A stretch of 64,000 nucleotides of DNA from NCBI RefSeq assembly GCF_021155765.1, contig NC_060107.1, forward strand, positions 6,186,501-6,250,500. The letters are read 5' to 3'. The first letter of the stretch is position 1, and every line of letters begins with the position of its first letter. Origin of the DNA: Diprion similis (lineage: Eukaryota > Arthropoda > Insecta > Hymenoptera > Diprionidae). A program made the position numbers and the translations under genes. The notes beneath the pieces were generated by a model. That model saw nothing but the letters and a program-made list of their open reading frames with translations, was not told the DNA's origin and did not search any database. Shown piece after piece: positions 45,445 to 58,200 of the stretch.

Positions 45445-45622
45445 CGACGTAATTTTGCGAGAGGAATCGATTAATCGCAGTCCCAATACGCTGCGAGCAA
45501 CGCCTGAAAAGTTACAGGCGAAAAACTGCTTATTTTCGTCCTCATTTCTCTGCTGTTGGTCCTACGCTCTTTTTCATGTGTTTTCTGAATTTCCGGGGGT
45601 CGATTCACTTTGGAAAGGGTAA
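45445..45622. repeat. Right-edge truncated and diverged satellite monomer
   Basis: The last monomer follows the consensus until TTTTTCATGTGTTTT. It then diverges (TCTGAATTTCCGGGGGTCG, CACTTTGGAAAGGG) and stops at unrelated sequence around 45622. Higher divergence at the array edge than in its centre is what unequal exchange produces. Confidence 0.85.
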
Positions 45623-46210
45623 AAAAAAGGATTCGACCAACGCACCTCAATTGGCATGTTGATTGTGTCATCCGTCGAGGCACCCGTATTCTAGATTACC
45701 CGTAGTGATATTTAACCATCTCAAATCCAAACTTTCATGTGTTCACTGTTCGAGTGGACACATACTGTTCGTGATTGGTTTCGCGCAGACATGATTCTCT
45801 AATATCCATTAAGTTTGAATGAAGGTAGGGTCAAGAAATCAAAGAAATGTAGAAAATAGAATTATTATTAATAATGAGTACAACATGCTTATAGGTACGG
45901 TATGTTTTTGTACATGGGTTCTCAAAGACAAATTGACTTCATCATCGTATGAGAGCATAGGGAATGAGTTCAATGTGTATTGGTAGGTTTAGTCATATCA
46001 TCGTATACGTACAACTGTAAAGTTCAACATAAACGTCATCACTTCACGACGAGGTTCGTCAAGAATAATTACAGTAACGATTAATCATTAATATGGCTAA
46101 TTCATAACTAACAGCAAGTTCTGTTTCTTTTGCAATTATTATATTATCTACAACGTCCGAAAAATACACTCAGGTATTTGTATTTAGTCTTCGTAAATCG
46201 CCATCACATT
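45623..46210. other. Unique spacer between satellite and calpain 3' end
   Basis: Non-repetitive AT-rich sequence containing the presumed 3' UTR of the minus-strand calpain gene. No clear AATAAA on the minus strand near the stop codon was identified, and no other gene is seen. Confidence 0.45.
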
Positions 46211-49200
46211 TCAGCACATTAAAGATGACCGGAGCCACTGAAATAAAAGTAACCAGAATTTTCAGCTGAGAATCAATTCTGTCTGGAAACTTTTCAGACC
46301 ATGTAAATCTAGTTAAACGTGATGTATGCGTACCTCTGATAATCCTAGTTTTATCGTACCATTTTGTAGAGGGTCTTTGTTCTCGAATATATCTGTAAAA
46401 TAAATGCGTGATTGTTGTAGTATAAGAAGCATTTGTAAATATTTTTAATAATAATATACACTGAGAAATATAAATCCATAATCAAAATCTTTCATCCTCT
46501 GATCCTATAGACGATAGATTTCTGCAAATTTGCTTATCGCGAAATTGTTGTAAATGTTGTTGTTCTGATATATTTCAACAATTATTGGACAACTAATCAG
46601 TGATGTGAGTCAGATTATGGAAAATATTATTCTTAGCATACGAATGAGGGGAAATTTCTCACTGAAAGCAACGCTAAGGTGTAGAATCGCAGACACAAAG
46701 TCGCCAAATCTCAGAGTTCCATCTTTCCGCATATATCGGAGAACAAGAATCGACAGGACATCCGTGTTCAGTTGAAAGCCTGAAAAACCAAAATGAGATG
46801 TTAGCTTTCAGAAATAATTCTTGGACAGACTATCACGTAAAATTTGCCGGCATTTTGAAGTCAGATAAAAAATTCTGGACATCAGAAATGTTAAAGAAAG
46901 TTTTTCCAGAACCAAAATCTTGACGATTTTCATAATTTATAATGGCTATTCATAGTTAATTTACAATTTATGCCTTGTAAAATTACTTTCATTTTCATAC
47001 TAAATATTTAGTTGTATCATTTAAAAGGACGAAACACTTTAGTTGGTTTTCAACTAGACGAATCATGTTTGATACTAACCAACTTCTAGGAGTGCGTCTC
47101 TAAGTCTTTCCGCTTTGAGTATGCCCGTCTTTTCTTTCGTATGATTTCTGAACGAGTGCTGCCAGAACTTCAGGCTTGATATCAGATCTTTGAAGTCGTT
47201 GAACTTCAACCTCCCACTACCAGAACTCTGCTTAGTATCGGTCAAGGAAGCATTTAAATATGGCATGTATTAATGCACGCGATGTTTCATCTAACGCCAT
47301 ATTGGAAGTGAGGTGAGTTTTCTCTATAATACGGAAGTTTCTTATCTTGGCAAAATCTTCACCTCTTTCGTAAAACTGGAGAATTTTCATAAAATGTATT
47401 GAAAACTAATATGTTTTTTATCCGTATTATTTGAAGATTTTATGTAAAAAGATTTTCAGGCTGAAGTGAAAATATCGTCCGAGGATAAAATATTCTAAGA
47501 TAAGACAATTCTAAAAAAACGGTATAAATGGTTTTTTTTCAAATTCTTTGTGACGTTCTTTCGAATTATTTATTCTTCCATCAGAAGTTTCTTGAAATTC
47601 CTGAAACCTCCACGGTCAAACGGTTGATTCAACTTTGCTCCAAACACGACACAGAGTCTAGATAATTTTTTGTCAGAATAGATCCTCAACGAATACAAAT
47701 ACAAAAAAAAAAAAAAAATCGATAACTATGAGGTCCACAAAGTTGTCGAGTGAAGAGTCTATAAAATATGCTTTCAGAGATATTACACATCGGATGGGTC
47801 TTAAAAGGCGATAAGCTTGAACTATTGTACAGAAAAACACAAGGATACATCCATCGTAAGGACGACTTGTCTGCATACTTCCAAACTGGCGCAGCTCTTT
47901 ATGTAGTCTGAAACGGAAGTGAGAACATCGTCGGTTAGATTTATCTACAGCCATAAGTAAACGTTATGATACGTAGTAGGTATAAGATAAGGAACCTGCC
48001 CATATCCAGCTCTTCAGGTTTCCCACATACATGTATATACTTATAACAAAATTCCGGAGCTTAAGCCTGTAACTTCAAGTCCAAATAGGTTTCCGCACAT
48101 AAATTGAAACACTGCATTTCACCTTAGAGTGAGTGGATCGTTATAGTTTTTCTCAGCATGTCTGGATAAGCAGCTGATGAGCATGATAATGGGTTCTATT
48201 TACGTTCACGTCTTAGACACTTAATCAGCGAGAATCTACTTGGATAATTTATCTCGATGTAGTGAAACTGTGGGTATAACAGAGTGAAACCGTTCCAGCA
48301 TACCGTTCGGTAGACAAGCCTCCAGGAGTTCCAGGAGCTCAAAGGCATTCACGGTTTTGTGCTCGTCGGCAAGCTGAAGAAATACCGCCTCGTACTGCGA
48401 AAATCCCTTTCCTTCGAGACCGTGAGCTTTAACGATGGCCGGTTTTATCAGAGACGGTGGAGTATCGAGTAATCTGTCGAACGATAAGACGCAAGGATAT
48501 GATAATCGGTGCATTTTTTTTTTACAAGCAGGTACACTTATCACAGAATGAGTTATTTTACTTTCTACATCATACGTACTTCAGCTTCAGAGGTTTGCTG
48601 CTGTAAACTCTAAGCGTGAAACTCGTTTCTTGGGTGGGCTCGAATGTCGTAGGAATAAGGAGATAACCACCCTGGTCCAGCTGACATCTGTGGCTGACTT
48701 GCCGGCTGTTTGTGTACTGGGAGTTTACCAGTGACTTATTTTTCTTGAAGAATTGTTTGTTTATCGACTCTGTGCTATTCTTTGGTAAGGTGTACGCCGT
48801 GAAACCTACAACCTGTGTAAAAATCAAGTTTCATCAAATTTTCTCTATTCATAATGCAGTCATTAGTCTGTTGACTAATTCGTCGCTTCGCATCGATATT
48901 TTATTCTACACATACCTTAGGTTCCACGATTGAGTGCTGATTCAAAGATACAATAACTTCCTCCATTTCGCTGAGGATTAAGTGCAGTTGCGGGTTGATG
49001 TGGAATGTTTCTGTAATTACAATTAATCTGTATAATTCACTAATTGAGCGTGTCGCGTCAGTGTAGGTAGTATAATAATTTGTTGCGCATGTCATTGACT
49101 TGTGAGCCTCAATCGTCCTTAATTGCAACGATGAATAACCACATACCCATGCATCTAAGTGAATATTCATTCTTCTGGAATTTAATTCTCTACCTGCGTT

Positions 49201-52200
49201 TGGAAGTATCAAATTTTCTGTACAAAGAGAAGCACTATTCACGAAATAACACGAATTTGGGCCAAGTAAACATCATACAGAGAATATCAAGCATGCACAG
49301 TGAATGTCAAAGTTCCTTGATTATAGAGTCGTGATGAAAAAGTCGAACCTGGATTATTTCGACATCCTCCCGCCGTAACTCCCCGCCTCCAGCTGCCCTG
49401 ATAAAGTTTCATCTGCCAGGTGTTTTTACTATGAAGCGAAGGTTCGTCCCGCGAGGTCTCAGCATCGAGGTGTACCACTTCCAGATGAGTGAATGTCTTT
49501 ACAAAATCCGAGTAAGAAATCCTACGAAACCAGGTACAATATGAGACGAAATGAAAGATTACGAAGACATCGCTCAATTTATCATCTGACAAGTATTACC
49601 AAAATTCTCCTTCGGCCATGTTTCGTACCGCCAATCGCTCTCTTTCCACCGGCGGCACTTCGTCCCATTCAAGACCACCTCGAGCCCAAGCACCGATGTA
49701 TTCTCCCCCTGGACCGAGAGGATTCCTTAATTTTACAAGCTGTACAGCTTCGCTGCTGAAGGTTTCGACCTGTTTGTATTCAAAGGAATTTCATCAGTGT
49801 GTTACTGCGCTGATCCATACATCGTTTTAGGGTTTGGGGACACGCGTGCACTTACGACTATCAAAAACTGGGACTTTTATTCCCTGTAGTTTGAGAAGAA
49901 TAAGGTACCGACACTATATGTCAAGGTTTTCATAGAGACCATTGAATATAGTAACTATTTAATCAAGTTTCTTGATGCTTGAGCCATTCAAAAATGACTG
50001 AATGCGATGTTGATAATGAAAGATATTTCGTGCCATGAACTTACCCGTTCAACAGCGTAAAGTCTGTAGTTTATGCCCATTTGTACTCCATTTGCGAGTT
50101 TCTCTGTACTTGAACGAATCTGAAACCGATTAGGTGTAATGGTTGAGTGACTACACCTTACATAATACACCTTAGGGTGGTCTTTATTAAAGCGTCGTAA
50201 GGAAAACTGTTCCGACTCCCAAATAAGGACCACCGTAATATCACCTGGAATACGACACCCGAATGTTTACGAAATTGAAGTATTTCTGAGCGACTAATCA
50301 CCTGTTGTTGGCTCGTGTTTACAGTGCATGTGATCAGAGAAGTCATGTCCAACAGTTTGGCCAGGGCTCGCCCGCAGCCAGTAGGATCCTGCCGAATGGC
50401 TATACTTTCGGTGATTCCCCCGGTCAGGTCCGAGAGTCCGTCCAACAGGGTGCCGTATTTAAGGGCCTCATAGGACCCGTGCAATCTGGACAGAAACAGA
50501 GTTTTTACGGCATGGGCATTGAAAAGTCCACTTTTTGTGGCAGTTTTCGTTCCGTAAAGTGACGCTTTATACAGTAGCGAACAAAGTTGCGGAATAAAGT
50601 CTTTATTCCGCAGTTTTGATGCGCAGTTCGAAGTGCGCATCCCAAGCTCCCGAATAAAGTAGCTTCGTCGAACAGATCGCGACATAACCTCACTCTTCGC
50701 TTTGCTTTTCAATGCCCATAGCGTAAAAAATATTGTATGTGGCATGCCCGTGAACCATTTTTTGGCTCGGATAATTTCAGTACTCGCATCCGGCTCGCTT
50801 CCGGCTCGCCTTCAGCTCGTCCTGAAATCTTTATCCTTGCCAAAAAACAGGCGGTTTACGGACATGCCACAGAAATAGCTATTATCAGTGCCAGGTTGCT
50901 GAATTTTTGCGTTTAAAAATGGGGGAGAGTTCTTATTCCGACTTCTCGTCAAACGAAAAGAGATTCATTGTCAGTCTAAGACCGTAACTTAACTTCTAAT
51001 CAGCGATTAGCCGGCCGATAACAACCACCACGTTCTCTGAGAGCGAAGTTTATAGCTTCTCAAACATACCTTAGCTGGTGGTTAGCACCTAAGTAGTTAC
51101 ATCCGCGGTGAAACGTGCATTTTGTATACGTGTATGTATAGTTATCTCGGCAAAAATCTTGCACCTCTCTCTAAGCTCGTCACTGCTTTTCTTACTTATG
51201 CGAATCCATAGAATAACTGCCTGCTTTGAAGGGTACGGAATTATATCGATTCTGTTTCGGATTAGGGCTCGATTAAATTAATTAAAACCTACCTAATAAT
51301 TGCGCGTTAAATTTTGAGTCGCGTTTTTCGGTATTACGGAAATTTCTCGAGTGCACATACGATTCGTCACGATGACAATTTTAATAGAATGTGATCGTAA
51401 CGGCATTGACCAAGTTCCCAGTTATTTATATTCACAAGTTATTTGGTCGGCACGTTGTTTTTCAGCAATCGCAATAATAACTTCTCCGCGAAGATTTCGA
51501 TCAGAAAAACTCGAGTTTCGAATGGCCCAGGGCAGAAACGGGACGTCGATTATGTTATTCTTAATTTATAGAAGCGCGGTCGACCTCGGGAACTTGGTGA
51601 AAGTATTTCTCATACCATCATCGCCGAGCTACTCGAAGCGTATGATCGTCGATTCGTTTCGATCATCAGGCACCATGATCTTTTCACCTCGACTCTGGCT
51701 GCCGAGGACGACGAACCGAATCGTGTATTTTTACGTCCATTTTTCAAAGATTAAAAAATAAAAAAAACATCTCTTTGTCTGTACAGTCGAATTTGTTTAA
51801 GTTGTGTAGACTTGTGGCCTTGGTAGGCAGTATCTACTCGAAAATGCCAGACAATTACATTTAAATTAATCTTCAGGTATTATAGAGGTACCAGATCCAA
51901 TTAACACCGTGTAGCGAGACGGCCTAGCTTGTATTACGAGTCGTTATAACAGATTGATGAAAAAAAGACTCGAGAGAAAGTTAAATGCAGTATGAAATTT
52001 TCTACGCCCATCTAGGTATCTCCGTTTGTCACTGCCTATAACCACATTCCGTAATTACTATTAGTTGCGTATATATATGTACGTTATAGTAAACTGTCTA
52101 TCATCTGTCCTCCTCCATTTCTTATAGTTTGCCGTTCTTACTTTCTACATACCTGTAAACTGATTGTGCAGACAGCTATTTGGTCAAATCGCAGGCAGAC

Positions 52201-55200
52201 GATTCATGTTTTTTAACTGTAATAATTCAGACAGGATCGCAGTTAAAGGTACTGAAGAGATGAGAAGCTTGTGTTCTTGGGCCCCAAATAAATGTAATAC
52301 AAGTCCCAAGAGTTTACTGTGCAGTTAGAATGCAGCGTATGTTCGAACGAATAAAACATCGAACACTTTGCCGTGCGATGAAGTATTTATTATTTAAACA
52401 AAAGTAAAGAAAAACGGCACCGTGTAATCCGGTTCGAATATTTTACGGACCTCAACCGAATCCATAAGTTAATGGTGCTATAATTCTCGTGTCAGCTGTT
52501 CTGACGTTTACTGCTTTCATAACTTTGGTTCGACGGGACATTAAGCTTGCGTTCCTTTAGAAACGGGTTGCGCTGACTTCGGGTTGCAGGATCTAGCTAT
52601 TCCAGATTTTTCAAGTACATAAACTCGTTATCCGTGGTGTATATAATATGCACGTGATGTGAGGTAGCCTGCTCGCTGGAAGGCATTGCGAACGGGAACA
52701 CTGACGTCAAGGTGAATGAACGTTCTCTTTTTGTGAACGATAAGTTAACGAGATGCGAGAGGGCTGCAAACTTTTCCCCCCCCGTCGACTATCTGTTTCC
52801 ACTTAGGCCTGAGATTTTTTCTTTTATGATAGAATGTAAAAGCTGGAAATATTCTCGAAAGAATTTCTCAGACACTTGGAAAACAGCTTTCATTCATGAA
52901 CGATAAAACGTCGAGGGTTAAATGTCAGTAGTAGTTCTAGACAAGCAGCGTACTTGTTTCAGGGTCAAACCGAGACGATGATTCTTGACGCACAATTTTT
53001 ATGCAAGGTGCATTAAGTGTTTGCAAAATACTTATAAACGTGATAGGTGATATTTTTCTTAGATAATGTGTGTTACATATTTTCTTCGTAGAGGAAGTTT
53101 CGGAGAAGACATGCAGGCAGCAGATGTGAAGATTCAAAAAATACACCCGTCTATGTTCAATATTGCGATTTATTATCAAATTGCTGAATTATTTATATAA
53201 ATAACTACCCACGTTGAAATCTTTTCGTCTGTATACTTTCAAGCATTGTTTTTAATGGTTTAGATAATCACGAACCTCAAAAATATAAACTCAAATTCAC
53301 GAAACAAGTGATAAACATTTTTTGTTAATTCAGTTTAGCATTATATATACTCGAACCTTTTTCGTGACAATAGTGTATAATATATAATGATGTAACGATG
53401 TTGTTTTTGAACATTACGTAGCATGGATAGAGAAACTTCTGCATAATATATAATTATATACACTCCTTATTTTATGGGCATATAATGTGGAAGAATATAT
53501 TAGATTGCATATAGAATGTTTTCGCAACTGTGCAGACACGACTGGTGATGTAATTAAGAGGTTATTACGTAGGTATAATGGTTAGTTATTAAAAAAGAAT
53601 TTTTAAGGTATAATATATTTCCAAAGATACGAGATACCAACCAATATTTTAATTACAGATAAAGTATTTCTAGCGATTTTTGTGTTTTGGGTTCAGATTT
53701 TCCACTCCGCGATCAATCCGTTTACTTTTTTCCTCCACACGTTGTATAATTATCGATGCGTAAGGCGTCGAGGGCCGTATAAATCGATAAGAAATCGTCG
53801 AGTTCCTCAGCGGAAATATTGCAGATAGAAAGCTCCGAGCTCGCGATCTCGCCCGAGAGCTACTGGCATGCCAAGTAGCTGGAAGCCTAGAACTCCGGAG
53901 CCCTAGATTTCCATTAGAAAACACAACGCGCGTGAAACACAAGCCTCGTCTTCAAGATCGATGACGTCCAGATACTGGAATCCGGATAACAAAAGATCCC
54001 GTGAATGAAATTATCGACTCTTGAAAAAAGCAGAACCGAAGTTTTCTTGGATTTTACACTATAGTTACATAGTTCATAGATCACACAAAAGAGAAACGAA
54101 ATTGGAGATTTTTGAAACGGTTTTTTCCTCTTTTGGAACACCAAATCGAACACCAATCGAAAAGCTGGAATGGAAAGCATCAACATCAGAGTCTTAAGGA
54201 CGCATGTAAACTACTTTGAAACCATTTTCACAAGGGGCGGGAGGGGGGGGGGGCATATTTGCGTCGATGGATATCCTCGGGGCCGTGATTCAACGTGCAC
54301 GTTATAGGCATGAACATACATACATACGTCGAAGGTACTTTCACCGGGGCCTGATTCCTGGTTGCCTGCATGATTGGTTTCTCGTAGGGTCAGCGCACCC
54401 TCGACGTTCTACGTAACTGGACAAGGTATCGTCCGGTTGCCTCCTTAGAGATTTGAAACGCGTCTTGAATATGTAGGTGTAATAAGGCGTCGCTTTCGTC
54501 GGAAGTCTGACCTCAGTTTATAATTGAACTTAGTGTGGTTACTTACTCTGATCTCGGACTTTCGCCCAATTATGAGACACGTGGAGAGGAATCGTGATTC
54601 CTTTGTTCAATGAGGGAAGTGATTTTTGGTAATTTTTTGAAACGTTTGAAACGATCCATTTCAAGTAGAAGACAAAAAATTTTTATAAAAGTATGATTTA
54701 TTGAAGAGAAAAATTTAAAACTTGCCGTTAGTGCCACTTTTAAAACAGTTTTTGGAAGAAAGTTATTTTGACAGTTTGATGAAAAAAAAAAAAAAAAAAA
54801 GAATTGAGAAAAAACTTTTGTAAATTGTTACTAATTTATTGTACTAGATGCAAGGTTTGCATTTATAGCATTATTTACTATTTATTTATTCGCAGTAACC
54901 AATAAAAACGTGAGAAAATGCTTGGAAAACGAGGTTTTTCCCGTCGCACAAATGTCAAAAAATTGTCGATTCGTTTGGATATATACTCAGCCGCACATTC
55001 AAGCGACTGATTAAAAAAATTTAATATTTACCTTCTAAATATACCAACAGCTGCGTAATTGGTACGAAATACGATATAGATATATCAGGGATTAGAAAGG
55101 CATTTTCTATATCAGACATGTATACGATTAATTATATTTTATATCCAGTCACTGTGTTATTATATACGGAAAAAAAGAATTTTTATCTCTGAATAATCAA

Positions 55201-58200
55201 GATTCAGTCTTTTTTAAAATTACTTTTATATCGTAGAATCGACAGCGCGAAATCCTCTTCTTCAACATCAAGATGGACTTCAAGTTCCTTGGAGATATTA
55301 GAACAAGTAAAACTTTAAGTTTGCTGACCCGGCTAAACTACTCGTCCGATTATCACTTCCGATTCAGAATTAATTTCACTCAATAAACGAGCGAAAAAAA
55401 TATTGAATTTATAGAAGTATAATTATCATCGACTCGTTTATCATCATTCATTTTTTTTTCGCAGATTTTTTTTCTCACATTTCAGAATTTAAAAACGAAT
55501 GCTTATGTACATAATTTGAATATTATAAGCACTCGCGGCGATTTTTTTACCTAATAGCCTCTGTAATTATTATCCTTACGTGCAGAAGTCTAAAATACTA
55601 TATACGTGGCAACAACGGCTATGCCATAACAATAATAATTAGATAGCATCGACAATAATAATCTCCACGTGCTTATATCGTACACAACTTCCTTTCTCCG
55701 CAGGACGCTTAACACTTTTACCGTATCGCTATATTTAATTATAGAAGACGGAAACCTGGAACCAAAAATATAAAAATAAAACATCGACAAACGAGTGAAA
55801 TGAAAAGGCAACTGTTTCATCATCAAACCGGATGCAACTGTGAGGCAAGAATAATTAGTAATTATCAATTAATAATTATAGTAATATAATAATAATAGTA
55901 ATTATTACATTAAACATTTGTGAATTTATCAATTCTTATAACAGGTCGCATAATTTACCCTATAATTTCGAAAAGTTATCGCATTTCTTTCTTGCATTTT
56001 AGCAAATAACATCAGCCTGCGTGATTCATCTTTAAATCTTAACGCTGAAGTCTGTAGATTTTTAAACCTGTATAAAGAAACTATAATTTCAGAGAAATAC
56101 AACAGTGAGCGTATGGAAAAAAAAATAAATTATCTTATAATATGTTTAAAAGAAAAAGAAGGGAAAAAAATTGCTCTGCAAAGTTTTGCAAAAAAAAAAA
56201 AAAAAAAAATTCTGGGGACAAATCTTTTATTTATTCTGCACGGCTGCACTTGCGATACTTACACGCATAATTTAACTCAAATCAAAGTCGTGTACTGCCT
56301 GTATCAAGCCCACGCGATGTGAACCGACACACCGAAGTATGACTAGATTATTACGACTATTAGCAACGCTCTAAAGTCGCGGCCGTAAAATCTACTCTAC
56401 AACTAGAAAGTGTTTCGAATCCCCATAAGATTAAGTCTCTGGACGGAAGTCTTGGAATAAATTGATCATTTTTAACAATAAAAACAAATTTACGGCACGG
56501 GCGTACTGATATAATTTTAAGTCGGCCTCGTCAAGTTCATTAATTACATTTTCCTACGACTTTTGATTCACGTCAATGTGTAATTGATTGCTTATAATTT
56601 TTTCAACACGACAAAGATCCACAGATAACTTGTTCATCATTATATAATTCACTATGAAAAACGACTCTTAAGTCTGCACGAAAGCCACACTTTCATAGAG
56701 TGCAGTGCAATCGTCTACCTGCGATACTTTTCCGGATCGAAGTATGCGATAAACGCACAGCGCGAAGGTATAATCAAATTGTTGATTAGGATCCAGAGTC
56801 CACGTTCAACGGTCATCGACCCGATCAGATTGCCTGTATGAGGAATTACGGCTTATATCTATACTCAAGACGTATAATGCACCTACTTTTTGTACCTGCA
56901 AAATTTGAAAACGATACGTTTTTCAAACTTTCTTCAAATTGTGTAGAAACTTTTTTATTAGTGTTTAGTTTTGTAGTAATTTGCGAAAACGATCGTGTTA
57001 CACAGAACGCGGAATAAAAGTTATTGAATTGAATGAATAAGGAAAAAAATTTTTTACAGAACCAACGAAATGTGAGTCCAGCATAAAAATCTTGTTGACT
57101 TTGACTCACGTATCGCTGTAAATATTTGTAAATATTTTTAAACTAAAATATTAACGTGGAAAAATATATTGTTCACTTCGAATAAGTGATCGTCTTTCCA
57201 CAGAAACGTTCATACATTTGAGGAAAACATTATTTCTGGATTTTGGGAATGCGGCGAGAGGATGTGCAATATATATATCCACGATTCTTGAGACTTGTTT
57301 TGCGGATGTTTATCACCGTTGGGATTTTTCAAGACGATTATTCCAAAACGGTTTTATAACTAAAAACACGAAAACCATATTATTCGTGACGATAATTATC
57401 ATATAAACATCCTCATATAACATACCTAATCAATTCAGTAAATATATGCGTAGAGACTGGTCAGGTCAAGACTTTGAAGACATTCGGAGCTGACGAGAAT
57501 TCTACTACGGATTCAGCAAGATCCTCGAATTTCGCAACGCAATTATCAACTTCACAACGAAGCGGGCCTATAGAAATGTTCTAACATGAAAAATACAAGT
57601 TTTGACAATTATTCGAGAATTATCAGCCCGTTCGAACAACGTTTTAGTTAATAAAAAAAATTGAAACTGGTGTAACAAAATGGAAAAAAGTCGGCTCGTT
57701 TTTAATTGTTTAAAATCAAAAATAAAATTTCGTAGAATTTATTGACAATTTTAAAACAAGTCTTTGTCAGGATCCTTCCAAGTATTCATAAATAATTCAG
57801 CAGTTGAATAAAGAATCGGAAAAAAATTGAGATTACTGTATCAAAGTTGAGAAAATTTTAGAAAAAATTATGGATCAAATCAAAAACGATGAAGGTCAGA
57901 TGTTGATTCGTTTCGCATGGAATTGCTCATATACAAATATATAATATTTAAAGTCTTTACGAAGAAAAAATCTATAAAAAAATCTATAAAAACTTCTACC
58001 AGCATGGAAAAAGAAGAAAAAAAAAAAAAAAAAATTGAAATCAAAAATATCGTCTTAATTTGAATCAGCTGTCTATAGCATGATACAAACTTACTTGGCG
58101 TAAGCCTTTTCGAGAAGAGCAGGCCAGAATTGGTCGCTGTGCCGGCTCTGGACAAAGGCGAGTCTTCCATGGACGGCGGGCAGCCGATCGTCGACGAGGA

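Larger units (their letters stand above)
15931..45622. repeat. Satellite DNA array, 312-bp monomer, ~95 copies
   Basis: A single head-to-tail array fills 29.7 kb. Using the conserved CGACG before TAATTTT as a register mark, the second monomer starts at 16121 and the last at 45445. The interval is 29324 bases, that is 94 x 312 minus 4. The four missing bases match four visible one-base deletions: three copies of the same A-run loss (near 20877, 23685 and 28052) and one near 32679. No insertions are needed. Monomers differ by only a few percent. Each monomer contains the palindrome CGATTAATCG, the inverted pair GCCTG/CAGGC and three CCGGA-type motifs. Two main types exist. Type A combines GGGCAAAATTTC, TTCTTTCAGG and TTTTGCGAG; type B combines GGCCAAATTTTC, TTTTTTGAGG and TTTTTCGAG. 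Long ORFs run through the array but are judged non-coding. Confidence 0.97.
50486..58094 (-). other. Large 7.6 kb calpain-C intron
   Basis: It lies between the exons carrying GDKW and LHGSYEALKYG. It is mostly AT-rich non-coding sequence with several long A-runs (54781-54800, 56191-56208), a G-run at 54234-54253 and, at its 3' end, two adjacent miniature inverted-repeat elements (50502-50730 and 50738-50871). The open frames inside (for example 51351-51761 plus, 136 codons) show no recognisable domain. Confidence 0.7.

Noticed and set aside
15931..45622. CRISPR-like array
   Set aside because: There are no unique spacers between repeats; the 312-base units follow one another directly in what looks like an animal genome.
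51351..51761. 136-codon plus-strand ORF in the calpain intron
   Set aside because: No recognisable domain, signal peptide or conserved motif; it is consistent with chance in a 7.6 kb intron on the opposite strand.
53670..54186. Minus-strand ORFs as extra calpain exons
   Set aside because: Translations do not resemble calpain, and the exons on both sides already join in phase without them.
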